The position numbers were made by a program, and so were the translations under genes. A DNA stretch of 64,000 bases from the NCBI GenBank assembly GCA_019828595.1, contig JAHQRK010000025.1, positions 1-64,000 of the forward strand. Reading direction: 5' to 3'. This document shows positions 30,768-45,700 of the stretch, piece after piece. How positions within the stretch are numbered: the stretch's first letter is position 1; the number at the start of each line of letters is the position of its first letter. The DNA comes from Aphanomyces cochlioides. Lineage: Eukaryota; Oomycota; Saprolegniomycetes; Saprolegniales; Verrucalvaceae. The notes under the pieces are model-generated. The model did no database searches. It saw only the letters and a list, made by a program, of their open reading frames with translations, and was not told where the DNA came from.

Positions 30768-33700
30768 CGTGTTCATGTCAAGTTGACGTAAACTATAAGC
30801 TTTTGCAGTGTGTACAAGTTGACTGTTGTGCACTTCGAAAGCCTCGAGGAAGCGCTACAATGTGAGGGGGGTGTCCTCGATTTTCGCGCAACTTCTATCT
30901 ATTCTATTACAATCTATTAAATTGTAATATATCTACAGTGTAGCTACTAGCCACCTGCCTATTATTGTATAAACTATTATAGTTTACAATATATAGAGAT
31001 TTAAGCGTTGCGCGAAAATCGAGGATGTTCGACACAAGAGCATGTGCAGGGTTTAGCGAGAAATGTGCAACTCCCATGTGTGAAAACGAGCGCAACTTGG
31101 CCTATACATTCGCCAATTCATCGGTCGTTACGTTCCAGCCAACATGCACACAATGTGTTTCGCGAGAAACCACTTTGACTTGACGTGTTCATGTCAAGTT
31201 GACGTAAACTATAAGCTTTTGCAGTGTGTACAAGTTGACTGTTGTGCACTTCGAAAGCCTTGAGGAAGCGCTACAATGTGAGGGGGGTGTCCTCGATTTT
31301 CGCGCAACTTCTATCTATTCTATTACAATCTATTAAATTGTAATATATCTACAGTGTAGCTACTAGCCACCTGCCTATTATTGTATAAACTATTATAGTT
31401 TACAATATATAGAGATGTAAGCGTTGCGCGAAAATCGAGGATGTTCGACACAAGAGCATGTGCAGGGTTTAGCGAGAAATGTGCAACTCCCATGTGTGAA
31501 AACGAGCGCAACTTGGCCTATACATTCGCCAATTCATCCGTCGTTACGTTTCAGCCAACATGCACACAATGTGTTTCGCGAGAAACCACTTTGACTTGAC
31601 GTGTTCATGTCAAGTTGACGTAAACTATAAGCTTTTGCAGTGTGTACAAGTTGACTGTTGTGCACTTCGAAAGCCTTGAGGAAGCGCTACAATGTGAGGG
31701 GGGTGTCCTCGATTTTCGCGCAACTTCTATCTATTCTATTACAATCTATTAAATTGTAATATATCTACAGTGTAGCTACTAGCCACCTGCCTATTATTGT
31801 ATAAACTATTATAGTTTACAATATATAGAGATGTAAGCGTTGCGCGAAAATCGAGGATGTTCGACACAAGAGCATGTGCAGGGTTTAGCGAGAAATGTGC
31901 AACTCCCATGTGTGAAAACGAGCGCAACTTGGCCTATACATTCGCCAATTCATCCGTCGTTACGTTCCAGCCAACATGCACACAATGTGTTTCGCGAGAA
32001 ACCACTTTGACTTGACGTGTTCATGTCAAGTTGACGTAAACTATAAGCTTTTGCAGTGTGTACAAGTTGACTGTTGTGCACTTCGAAAGCCTTGAGGAAG
32101 CGCTACAATGTGAGGGGGGTGTCCTCGATTTTCGCGCAACTTCTATCTATTCTATTACAATCTATTAAATTGTAATATATCTACAGTGTAGCTACTAGCC
32201 ACCTGCCTATTATTGTATAAACTATTATAGTTTACAATATATAGAGATGTAAGCGTTGCGCGAAAATCGAGGATGTTCGACACAAGAGCATGTGCAGGGT
32301 TTAGCGAGAAATGTGCAACTCCCATGTGTGAAAACGAGCGCAACTTGGCCTATACATTCGCCAATTCATCCGTCGTTACGTTCCAGCCAACATGCACACA
32401 ATGTGTTTCGCGAGAAACCACTTTGACTTGACGTGTTCATGTCAAGTTGACGTAAACTATAAGCTTTTGCAGTGTGTACAAGTTGACTGTTGTGCACTTC
32501 GAAAGCCTCGAGGAAGCGCTACAATGTGAGGGGGGTGTCCTCGATTTTCGCGCAACTTCTATCTATTCTATTACAATCTATTAAATTGTAATATATCTAC
32601 AGTGTAGCTACTAGCCACCTGCCTATTATTGTATAAACTATTATAGTTTACAATATATAGAGATGTAAGCGTTGCGCGAAAATCGAGGATGTTCGACACA
32701 AGAGCATGTGCAGGGTTTAGCGAGAAATGTGCAACTCCCATGTGTGAAAACGAGCGCAACTTGGCCTATACATTCGCCAATTCATCCGTCGTTACGTTCC
32801 AGCCAACATGCACACAATGTGTTTCGCGAGAAACCACTTTGACTTGACGTGTTCATGTCAAGTTGACGTAAACTATAAGCTTTTGCAGTGTGTACAAGTT
32901 GACTGTTGTGCACTTCGAAAGCCTTGAGGAAGCGCTACAATGTGAGGGGGGTGTCCTCGATTTTCGCGCAACTTCTATCTATTCTATTACAATCTATTAA
33001 ATTGTAATATATCTACAGTGTAGCTACTAGCCACCTGCCTATTATTGTATAAACTATTATAGTTTACAATATATAGAGATGTAAGCGTTGCGCGAAAATC
33101 GAGGATGTTCGACACAAGAGCATGTGCAGGGTTTAGCGAGAAATGTGCAACTCCCATGTGTGAAAACGAGCGCAACTTGGCCTATACATTCGCCAATTCA
33201 TCCGTCGTTACGTTCCAGCCAACATGCACACAATGTGTTTCGCGAGAAACCACTTTGACTTGACGTGTTCATGTCAAGTTGACGTAAACTATAAGCTTTT
33301 GCAGTGTGTACAAGTTGACTGTTGTGCACTTCGAAAGCCTTGAGGAAGCGCTACAATGTGAGGGGGGTGTCCTCGATTTTCGCGCAACTTCTATCTATTC
33401 TATTACAATCTATTAAATTGTAATATATCTACAGTGTAGCTACTAGCCACCTGCCTATTATTGTATAAACTATTATAGTTTACAATATATAGAGATGTAA
33501 GCGTTGCGCGAAAATCGAGGATGTTCGACACAAGAGCATGTGCAGGGTTTAGCGAGAAATGTGCAACTCCCATGTGTGAAAACGAGCGCAACTTGGCCTA
33601 TACATTCGCCAATTCATCCGTCGTTACGTTCCAGCCAACATGCACACAATGTGTTTCGCGAGAAACCACTTTGACTTGACGTGTTCATGTCAAGTTGACG

Positions 33701-36700
33701 TAAACTATAAGCTTTTGCAGTGTGTACAAGTTGACTGTTGTGCACTTCGAAAGCCTTGAGGAAGCGCTACAATGTGAGGGGGGTGTCCTCGATTTTCGCG
33801 CAACTTCTATCTATTCTATTACAATCTATTAAATTGTAATATATCTACAGTGTAGCTACTAGCCACCTGCCTATTATTGTATAAACTATTATAGTTTACA
33901 ATATATAGAGATGTAAGCGTTGCGCGAAAATCGAGGATGTTCGACACAAGAGCATGTGCAGGGTTTAGCGAGAAATGTGCAACTCCCATGTGTGAAAACG
34001 AGCGCAACTTGGCCTATACATTCGCCAATTCATCCGTCGTTACGTTCCAGCCAACATGCACACAATGTGTTTCGCGAGAAACCACTTTGACTTGACGTGT
34101 TCATGTCAAGTTGACGTAAACTATAAGCTTTTGCAGTGTGTACAAGTTGACTGTTGTGCACTTCGAAAGCCTTGAGGAAGCGCTACAATGTGAGGGGGTG
34201 TCCTCGATTTTCGCGCAACTTCTATCTATTCTATTACAATCTATTAAATTGTAATATATCTACAGTGTAGCTACTAGCCACCTGCCTATTATTGTATAAA
34301 CTATTATAGTTTACAATATATAGAGATGTAAGCGTTGCGCGAAAATCGAGGATGTTCGACACAAGAGCATGTGCAGGGTTTAGCGAGAAATGTGCAACTC
34401 CCATGTGTGAAAACGAGCGCAACTTGGCCTATACATTCGCCAATTCATCCGTCGTTACGTTCCAGCCAACATGCACACAATGTGTTTCGCGAGAAACCAC
34501 TTTGACTTGACGTGTTCATGTCAAGTTGACGTAAACTATAAGCTTTTGCAGTGTGTACAAGTTGACTGTTGTGCACTTCGAAAGCCTTGAGGAAGCGCTA
34601 CAATGTGAGGGGGTGTCCTCGATTTTCGCGCAACTTCTATCTATTCTATTACAATCTATTAAATTGTAATATATCTACAGTGTAGCTACTAGCCACCTGC
34701 CTATTATTGTATAAACTATTATAGTTTACAATATATAGAGATGTAAGCGTTGCGCGAAAATCGAGGATGTTCGACACAAGAGCATGTGCAGGGTTTAGCG
34801 AGAAATGTGCAACTCCCATGTGTGAAAACGAGCGCAACTTGGCCTATACATTCGCCAATTCATCCGTCGTTACGTTCCAGCCAACATGCACACAATGTGT
34901 TTCGCGAGAAACCACTTTGACTTGACGTGTTCATGTCAAGTTGACGTAAACTATAAGCTTTTGCAGTGTGTACAAGTTGACTGTTGTGCACTTCGAAAGC
35001 CTTGAGGAAGCGCTACAATGTGGGGGGTGTCCTCGATTTTCGCGCAACTTCTATCTATTCTATTACAATCTATTAAATTGTAATATATCTACAGTGTAGC
35101 TACTAGCCACCTGCCTATTATTGTATAAACTATTATAGTTTACAATATATAGAGATGTAAGCGTTGCGCGAAAATCGAGGATGTTCGACACAAGAGCATG
35201 TGCAGGGTTTAGCGAGAAATGTGCAACTCCCATGTGTGAAAACGAGCGCAACTTGGCCTATACATTCGCCAATTCATCCGTCGTTACGTTCCAGCCAACA
35301 TGCACACAATGTGTTTCGCGAGAAACCACTTTGACTTGACGTGTTCATGTCAAGTTGACGTAAACTATAAGCTTTTGCAGTGTGTACAAGTTGACTGTTG
35401 TGCACTTCGAAAGCCTTGAGGAAGCGCTACAATGTGAGGGGGGTGTCCTCGATTTTCGCGCAACTTCTATCTATTCTATTACAATCTATTAAATTGTAAT
35501 ATATCTACATCTGTAGCTACTAGCCACCTGCCTATTATTGTATAAACTATTATAGTTTACAATATATAGAGATGTAAGCGTTGCGCGAAAATCGAGGATG
35601 TTCGACACAAGAGCATGTGCAGGGTTTAGCGAGAAATGTGCAACTCCCATGTGTGAAAACGAGCGCAACTTGGCCTATACATTCGCCAATTCATCCGTCG
35701 TTACGTTCCAGCCAACATGCACACAATGTGTTTCGCGAGAAACCACTTTGACTTGACGTGTTCATGTCAAGTTGACGTAAACTATAAGCTTTTGCAGTGT
35801 GTACAAGTTGACTGTTGTGCACTTCGAAAGCCTTGAGGAAGCGCTACAATGTGAGGGGGGTGTCCTCGATTTTCGCGCAACTTCTATCTATTCTATTACA
35901 ATCTATTAAATTGTAATATATCTACAGTGTAGCTACTAGCCACCTGCCTATTATTGTATAAACTATTATAGTTTACAATATATAGAGATGTAAGCGTTGC
36001 GCGAAAATCGAGGATGTTCGACACAAGAGCATGTGCAGGGTTTAGCGAGAAATGTGCAACTCCCATGTGTGAAAACGAGCGCAACTTGGCCTATACATTC
36101 GCCAATTCATCCGTCGTTACGTTCCAGCCAACATGCACACAATGTGTTTCGCGAGAAACCACTTTGACTTGACGTGTTCATGTCAAGTTGACGTAAACTA
36201 TAAGCTTTTGCAGTGTGTACAAGTTGACTGTTGTGCACTTCGAAAGCCTTGAGGAAGCGCTACAATGTGAGGGGGGTGTCCTCGATTTTCGCGCAACTTC
36301 TATCTATTCTATTACAATCTATTAAATTGTAATATATCTACAGTGTAGCTACTAGCCACCTGCCTATTATTGTATAAACTATTATAGTTTACAATATATA
36401 GAGATGTAAGCGTTGCGCGAAAATCGAGGATGTTCGACACAAGAGCATGTGCAGGGTTTAGCGAGAAATGTGCAACTCCCATGTGTGAAAACGAGCGCAA
36501 CTTGGCCTATACATTCGCCAATTCATCCGTCGTTACGTTTCAGCCAACATGCACACAATGTGTTTCGCGAGAAACCACTTTGACTTGACGTGTTCATGTC
36601 AAGTTGACGTAAACTATAAGCTTTTGCAGTGTGTACAAGTTGACTGTTGTGCACTTCGAAAGCCTTGAGGAAGCGCTACAATGTGAGGGGGGTGTCCTCG

Positions 36701-39700
36701 ATTTTCGCGCAACTTCTATCTATTCTATTACAATCTATTAAATTGTAATATATCTACAGTGTAGCTACTAGCCACCTGCCTATTATTGTATAAACTATTA
36801 TAGTTTACAATATATAGAGATGTAAGCGTTGCGCGAAAATCGAGGATGTTCGACACAAGAGCATGTGCAGGGTTTAGCGAGAAATGTGCAACTCCCATGT
36901 GTGAAAACGAGCGCAACTTGGCCTATACATTCGCCAATTCATCCGTCGTTACGTTCCAGCCAACATGCACACAATGTGTTTCGCGAGAAACCACTTTGAC
37001 TTGACGTGTTCATGTCAAGTTGACGTAAACTATAAGCTTTTGCAGTGTGTACAAGTTGACTGTTGTGCACTTCGAAAGCCTTGAGGAAGCGCTACAATGT
37101 GAGGGGGGTGTCCTCGATTTTCGCGCAACTTCTATCTATTCTATTACAATCTATTAAATTGTAATATATCTACAGTGTAGCTACTAGCCACCTGCCTATT
37201 ATTGTATAAACTATTATAGTTTACAATATATAGAGATGTAAGCGTTGCGCGAAAATCGAGGATGTTCGACACAAGAGCATGTGCAGGGTTTAGCGAGAAA
37301 TGTGCAACTCCCATGTGTGAAAACGAGCGCAACTTGGCCTATACATTCGCCAATTCATCCGTCGTTACGTTCCAGCCAACATGCACACAATGTGTTTCGC
37401 GAGAAACCACTTTGACTTGACGTGTTCATGTCAAGTTGACGTAAACTATAAGCTTTTGCAGTGTGTACAAGTTGACTGTTGTGCACTTCGAAAGCCTTGA
37501 GGAAGCGCTACAATGTGAGGGGGGTGTCCTCGATTTTCGCGCAACTTCTATCTATTCTATTACAATCTATTAAATTGTAATATATCTACAGTGTAGCTAC
37601 TAGCCACCTGCCTATTATTGTATAAACTATTATAGTTTACAATATATAGAGATGTAAGCGTTGCGCGAAAATCGAGGATGTTCGACACAAGAGCATGTGC
37701 AGGGTTTAGCGAGAAATGTGCAACTCCCATGTGTGAAAACGAGCGCAACTTGGCCTATACATTCGCCAATTCATCCGTCGTTACGTTCCAGCCAACATGC
37801 ACACAATGTGTTTCGCGAGAAACCACTTTGACTTGACGTGTTCATGTCAAGTTGACGTAAACTATAAGCTTTTGCAGTGTGTACAAGTTGACTGTTGTGC
37901 ACTTCGAAAGCCTTGAGGAAGCGCTACAATGTGAGGGGGGTGTCCTCGATTTTCGCGCAACTTCTATCTATTCTATTACAATCTATTAAATTGTAATATA
38001 TCTACAGTGTAGCTACTAGCCACCTGCCTATTATTGTATAAACTATTATAGTTTACAATATATAGAGATGTAAGCGTTGCGCGAAAATCGAGGATGTTCG
38101 ACACAAGAGCATGTGCAGGGTTTAGCGAGAAATGTGCAACTCCCATGTGTGAAAACGAGCGCAACTTGGCCTATACATTCGCCAATTCATCCGTCGTTAC
38201 GTTCCAGCCAACATGCACACAATGTGTTTCGCGAGAAACCACTTTGACTTGACGTGTTCATGTCAAGTTGACGTAAACTATAAGCTTTTGCAGTGTGTAC
38301 AAGTTGACTGTTGTGCACTTCGAAAGCCTTGAGGAAGCGCTACAATGTGAGGGGGGTGTCCTCGATTTTCGCGCAACTTCTATCTATTCTATTACAATCT
38401 ATTAAATTGTAATATATCTACAGTGTAGCTACTAGCCACCTGCCTATTATTGTATAAACTATTATAGTTTACAATATATAGAGATGTAAGCGTTGCGCGA
38501 AAATCGAGGATGTTCGACACAAGAGCATGTGCAGGGTTTAGCGAGAAATGTGCAACTCCCATGTGTGAAAACGAGCGCAACTTGGCCTATACATTCGCCA
38601 ATTCATCCGTCGTTACGTTCCAGCCAACATGCACACAATGTGTTTCGCGAGAAACCACTTTGACTTGACGTGTTCATGTCAAGTTGACGTAAACTATAAG
38701 CTTTTGCAGTGTGTACAAGTTGACTGTTGTGCACTTCGAAAGCCTTGAGGAAGCGCTACAATGTGAGGGGGGTGTCCTCGATTTTCGCGCAACTTCTATC
38801 TATTCTATTACAATCTATTAAATTGTAATATATCTACAGTGTAGCTACTAGCCACCTGCCTATTATTGTATAAACTATTATAGTTTACAATATATAGAGA
38901 TGTAAGCGTTGCGCGAAAATCGAGGATGTTCGACACAAGAGCATGTGCAGGGTTTAGCGAGAAATGTGCAACTCCCATGTGTGAAAACGAGCGCAACTTG
39001 GCCTATACATTCGCCAATTCATCCGTCGTTACGTTCCAGCCAACATGCACACAATGTGTTTCGCGAGAAACCACTTTGACTTGACGTGTTCATGTCAAGT
39101 TGACGTAAACTATAAGCTTTTGCAGTGTGTACAAGTTGACTGTTGTGCACTTCGAAAGCCTTGAGGAAGCGCTACAATGTGAGGGGGGTGTCCTCGATTT
39201 TCGCGCAACTTCTATCTATTCTATTACAATCTATTAAATTGTAATATATCTACAGTGTAGCTACTAGCCACCTGCCTATTATTGTATAAACTATTATAGT
39301 TTACAATATATAGAGATGTAAGCGTTGCGCGAAAATCGAGGATGTTCGACACAAGAGCATGTGCAGGGTTTAGCGAGAAATGTGCAACTCCCATGTGTGA
39401 AAACGAGCGCAACTTGGCCTATACATTCGCCAATTCATCCGTCGTTACGTTCCAGCCAACATGCACACAATGTGTTTCGCGAGAAACCACTTTGACTTGA
39501 CGTGTTCATGTCAAGTTGACGTAAACTATAAGCTTTTGCAGTGTGTACAAGTTGACTGTTGTGCACTTCGAAAGCCTTGAGGAAGCGCTACAATGTGAGG
39601 GGGGTGTCCTCGATTTTCGCGCAACTTCTATCTATTCTATTACAATCTATTAAATTGTAATATATCTACAGTGTAGCTACTAGCCACCTGCCTATTATTG

Positions 39701-42700
39701 TATAAACTATTATAGTTTACAATATATAGAGATGTAAGCGTTGCGCGAAAATCGAGGATGTTCGACACAAGAGCATGTGCAGGGTTTAGCGAGAAATGTG
39801 CAACTCCCATGTGTGAAAACGAGCGCAACTTGGCCTATACATTCGCCAATTCATCCGTCGTTACGTTCCAGCCAACATGCACACAATGTGTTTCGCGAGA
39901 AACCACTTTGACTTGACGTGTTCATGTCAAGTTGACGTAAACTATAAGCTTTTGCAGTGTGTACAAGTTGACTGTTGTGCACTTCGAAAGCCTTGAGGAA
40001 GCGCTACAATGTGAGGGGGTGTCCTCGATTTTCGCGCAACTTCTATCTATTCTATTACAATCTATTAAATTGTAATATATCTACAGTGTAGCTACTAGCC
40101 ACCTGCCTATTATTGTATAAACTATTATAGTTTACAATATATAGAGATGTAAGCGTTGCGCGAAAATCGAGGATGTTCGACACAAGAGCATGTGCAGGGT
40201 TTAGCGAGAAATGTGCAACTCCCATGTGTGAAAACGAGCGCAACTTGGCCTATACATTCGCCAATTCATCCGTCGTTACGTTCCAGCCAACATGCACACA
40301 ATGTGTTTCGCGAGAAACCACTTTGACTTGACGTGTTCATGTCAAGTTGACGTAAACTATAAGCTTTTGCAGTGTGTACAAGTTGACTGTTGTGCACTTC
40401 GAAAGCCTTGAGGAAGCGCTACAATGTGGGGGGTGTCCTCGATTTTCGCGCAACTTCTATCTATTCTATTACAATCTATTAAATTGTAATATATCTACAG
40501 TGTAGCTACTAGCCACCTGCCTATTATTGTATAAACTATTATAGTTTACAATATATAGAGATGTAAGCGTTGCGCGAAAATCGAGGATGTTCGACACAAG
40601 AGCATGTGCAGGGTTTAGCGAGAAATGTGCAACTCCCATGTGTGAAAACGAGCGCAACTTGGCCTATACATTCGCCAATTCATCCGTCGTTACGTTCCAG
40701 CCAACATGCACACAATGTGTTTCGCGAGAAACCACTTTGACTTGACGTGTTCATGTCAAGTTGACGTAAACTATAAGCTTTTGCAGTGTGTACAAGTTGA
40801 CTGTTGTGCACTTCGAAAGCCTTGAGGAAGCGCTACAATGTGAGGGGGGTGTCCTCGATTTTCGCGCAACTTCTATCTATTCTATTACAATCTATTAAAT
40901 TGTAATATATCTACAGTGTAGCTACTAGCCACCTGCCTATTATTGTATAAACTATTATAGTTTACAATATATAGAGATGTAAGCGTTGCGCGAAAATCGA
41001 GGATGTTCGACACAAGAGCATGTGCAGGGTTTAGCGAGAAATGTGCAACTCCCATGTGTGAAAACGAGCGCAACTTGGCCTATACATTCGCCAATTCATC
41101 CGTCGTTACGTTCCAGCCAACATGCACACAATGTGTTTCGCGAGAAACCACTTTGACTTGACGTGTTCATGTCAAGTTGACGTAAACTATAAGCTTTTGC
41201 AGTGTGTACAAGTTGACTGTTGTGCACTTCGAAAGCCTTGAGGAAGCGCTACAATGTGAGGGGGGTGTCCTCGATTTTCGCGCAACTTCTATCTATTCTA
41301 TTACAATCTATTAAATTGTAATATATCTACAGTGTAGCTACTAGCCACCTGCCTATTATTGTATAAACTATTATAGTTTACAATATATAGAGATGTAAGC
41401 GTTGCGCGAAAATCGAGGATGTTCGACACAAGAGCATGTGCAGGGTTTAGCGAGAAATGTGCAACTCCCATGTGTGAAAACGAGCGCAACTTGGCCTATA
41501 CATTCGCCAATTCATCCGTCGTTACGTTCCAGCCAACATGCACACAATGTGTTTCGCGAGAAACCACTTTGACTTGACGTGTTCATGTCAAGTTGACGTA
41601 AACTATAAGCTTTTGCAGTGTGTACAAGTTGACTGTTGTGCACTTCGAAAGCCTTGAGGAAGCGCTACAATGTGAGGGGGGTGTCCTCGATTTTCGCGCA
41701 ACTTCTATCTATTCTATTACAATCTATTAAATTGTAATATATCTACAGTGTAGCTACTAGCCACCTGCCTATTATTGTATAAACTATTATAGTTTACAAT
41801 ATATAGAGATGTAAGCGTTGCGCGAAAATCGAGGATGTTCGACACAAGAGCATGTGCAGGGTTTAGCGAGAAATGTGCAACTCCCATGTGTGAAAACGAG
41901 CGCAACTTGGCCTATACATTCGCCAATTCATCCGTCGTTACGTTCCAGCCAACATGCACACAATGTGTTTCGCGAGAAACCACTTTGACTTGACGTGTTC
42001 ATGTCAAGTTGACGTAAACTATAAGCTTTTGCAGTGTGTACAAGTTGACTGTTGTGCACTTCGAAAGCCTTGAGGAAGCGCTACAATGTGAGGGGGGTGT
42101 CCTCGATTTTCGCGCAACTTCTATCTATTCTATTACAATCTATTAAATTGTAATATATCTACAGTGTAGCTACTAGCCACCTGCCTATTATTGTATAAAC
42201 TATTATAGTTTACAATATATAGAGATGTAAGCGTTGCGCGAAAATCGAGGATGTTCGACACAAGAGCATGTGCAGGGTTTAGCGAGAAATGTGCAACTCC
42301 CATGTGTGAAAACGAGCGCAACTTGGCCTATACATTCGCCAATTCATCCGTCGTTACGTTCCAGCCAACATGCACACAATGTGTTTCGCGAGAAACCACT
42401 TTGACTTGACGTGTTCATGTCAAGTTGACGTAAACTATAAGCTTTTGCAGTGTGTACAAGTTGACTGTTGTGCACTTCGAAAGCCTTGAGGAAGCGCTAC
42501 AATGTGAGGGGGTGTCCTCGATTTTCGCGCAACTTCTATCTATTCTATTACAATCTATTAAATTGTAATATATCTACAGTGTAGCTACTAGCCACCTGCC
42601 TATTATTGTATAAACTATTATAGTTTACAATATATAGAGATGTAAGCGTTGCGCGAAAATCGAGGATGTTCGACACAAGAGCATGTGCAGGGTTTAGCGA

Positions 42701-45700
42701 GAAATGTGCAACTCCCATGTGTGAAAACGAGCGCAACTTGGCCTATACATTCGCCAATTCATCCGTCGTTACGTTCCAGCCAACATGCACACAATGTGTT
42801 TCGCGAGAAACCACTTTGACTTGACGTGTTCATGTCAAGTTGACGTAAACTATAAGCTTTTGCAGTGTGTACAAGTTGACTGTTGTGCACTTCGAAAGCC
42901 TTGAGGAAGCGCTACAATGTGAGGGGGGTGTCCTCGATTTTCGCGCAACTTCTATCTATTCTATTACAATCTATTAAATTGTAATATATCTACAGTGTAG
43001 CTACTAGCCACCTGCCTATTATTGTATAAACTATTATAGTTTACAATATATAGAGATGTAAGCGTTGCGCGAAAATCGAGGATGTTCGACACAAGAGCAT
43101 GTGCAGGGTTTAGCGAGAAATGTGCAACTCCCATGTGTGAAAACGAGCGCAACTTGGCCTATACATTCGCCAATTCATCCGTCGTTACGTTCCAGCCAAC
43201 ATGCACACAATGTGTTTCGCGAGAAACCACTTTGACTTGACGTGTTCATGTCAAGTTGACGTAAACTATAAGCTTTTGCAGTGTGTACAAGTTGACTGTT
43301 GTGCACTTCGAAAGCCTTGAGGAAGCGCTACAATGTGAGGGGGGTGTCCTCGATTTTCGCGCAACTTCTATCTATTCTATTACAATCTATTAAATTGTAA
43401 TATATCTACAGTGTAGCTACTAGCCACCTGCCTATTATTGTATAAACTATTATAGTTTACAATATATAGAGATGTAAGCGTTGCGCGAAAATCGAGGATG
43501 TTCGACACAAGAGCATGTGCAGGGTTTAGCGAGAAATGTGCAACTCCCATGTGTGAAAACGAGCGCAACTTGGCCTATACATTCGCCAATTCATCCGTCG
43601 TTACGTTCCAGCCAACATGCACACAATGTGTTTCGCGAGAAACCACTTTGACTTGACGTGTTCATGTCAAGTTGACGTAAACTATAAGCTTTTGCAGTGT
43701 GTACAAGTTGACTGTTGTGCACTTCGAAAGCCTTGAGGAAGCGCTACAATGTGAGGGGGGTGTCCTCGATTTTCGCGCAACTTCTATCTATTCTATTACA
43801 ATCTATTAAATTGTAATATATCTACAGTGTAGCTACTAGCCACCTGCCTATTATTGTATAAACTATTATAGTTTACAATATATAGAGATGTAAGCGTTGC
43901 GCGAAAATCGAGGATGTTCGACACAAGAGCATGTGCAGGGTTTAGCGAGAAATGTGCAACTCCCATGTGTGAAAACGAGCGCAACTTGGCCTATACATTC
44001 GCCAATTCATCCGTCGTTACGTTCCAGCCAACATGCACACAATGTGTTTCGCGAGAAACCACTTTGACTTGACGTGTTCATGTCAAGTTGACGTAAACTA
44101 TAAGCTTTTGCAGTGTGTACAAGTTGACTGTTGTGCACTTCGAAAGCCTTGAGGAAGCGCTACAATGTGAGGGGGGTGTCCTCGATTTTCGCGCAACTTC
44201 TATCTATTCTATTACAATCTATTAAATTGTAATATATCTACAGTGTAGCTACTAGCCACCTGCCTATTATTGTATAAACTATTATAGTTTACAATATATA
44301 GAGATGTAAGCGTTGCGCGAAAATCGAGGATGTTCGACACAAGAGCATGTGCAGGGTTTAGCGAGAAATGTGCAACTCCCATGTGTGAAAACGAGCGCAA
44401 CTTGGCCTATACATTCGCCAATTCATCCGTCGTTACGTTCCAGCCAACATGCACACAATGTGTTTCGCGAGAAACCACTTTGACTTGACGTGTTCATGTC
44501 AAGTTGACGTAAACTATAAGCTTTTGCAGTGTGTACAAGTTGACTGTTGTGCACTTCGAAAGCCTTGAGGAAGCGCTACAATGTGAGGGGGGTGTCCTCG
44601 ATTTTCGCGCAACTTCTATCTATTCTATTACAATCTATTAAATTGTAATATATCTACAGTGTAGCTACTAGCCACCTGCCTATTATTGTATAAACTATTA
44701 TAGTTTACAATATATAGAGATGTAAGCGTTGCGCGAAAATCGAGGATGTTCGACACAAGAGCATGTGCAGGGTTTAGCGAGAAATGTGCAACTCCCATGT
44801 GTGAAAACGAGCGCAACTTGGCCTATACATTCGCCAATTCATCCGTCGTTACGTTCCAGCCAACATGCACACAATGTGTTTCGCGAGAAACCACTTTGAC
44901 TTGACGTGTTCATGTCAAGTTGACGTAAACTATAAGCTTTTGCAGTGTGTACAAGTTGACTGTTGTGCACTTCGAAAGCCTTGAGGAAGCGCTACAATGT
45001 GAGGGGGGTGTCCTCGATTTTCGCGCAACTTCTATCTATTCTATTACAATCTATTAAATTGTAATATATCTACAGTGTAGCTACTAGCCACCTGCCTATT
45101 ATTGTATAAACTATTATAGTTTACAATATATAGAGATGTAAGCGTTGCGCGAAAATCGAGGATGTTCGACACAAGAGCATGTGCAGGGTTTAGCGAGAAA
45201 TGTGCAACTCCCATGTGTGAAAACGAGCGCAACTTGGCCTATACATTCGCCAATTCATCCGTCGTTACGTTCCAGCCAACATGCACACAATGTGTTTCGC
45301 GAGAAACCACTTTGACTTGACGTGTTCATGTCAAGTTGACGTAAACTATAAGCTTTTGCAGTGTGTACAAGTTGACTGTTGTGCACTTCGAAAGCCTTGA
45401 GGAAGCGCTACAATGTGAGGGGGGTGTCCTCGATTTTCGCGCAACTTCTATCTATTCTATTACAATCTATTAAATTGTAATATATCTACAGTGTAGCTAC
45501 TAGCCACCTGCCTATTATTGTATAAACTATTATAGTTTACAATATATAGAGATGTAAGCGTTGCGCGAAAATCGAGGATGTTCGACACAAGAGCATGTGC
45601 AGGGTTTAGCGAGAAATGTGCAACTCCCATGTGTGAAAACGAGCGCAACTTGGCCTATACATTCGCCAATTCATCCGTCGTTACGTTCCAGCCAACATGC

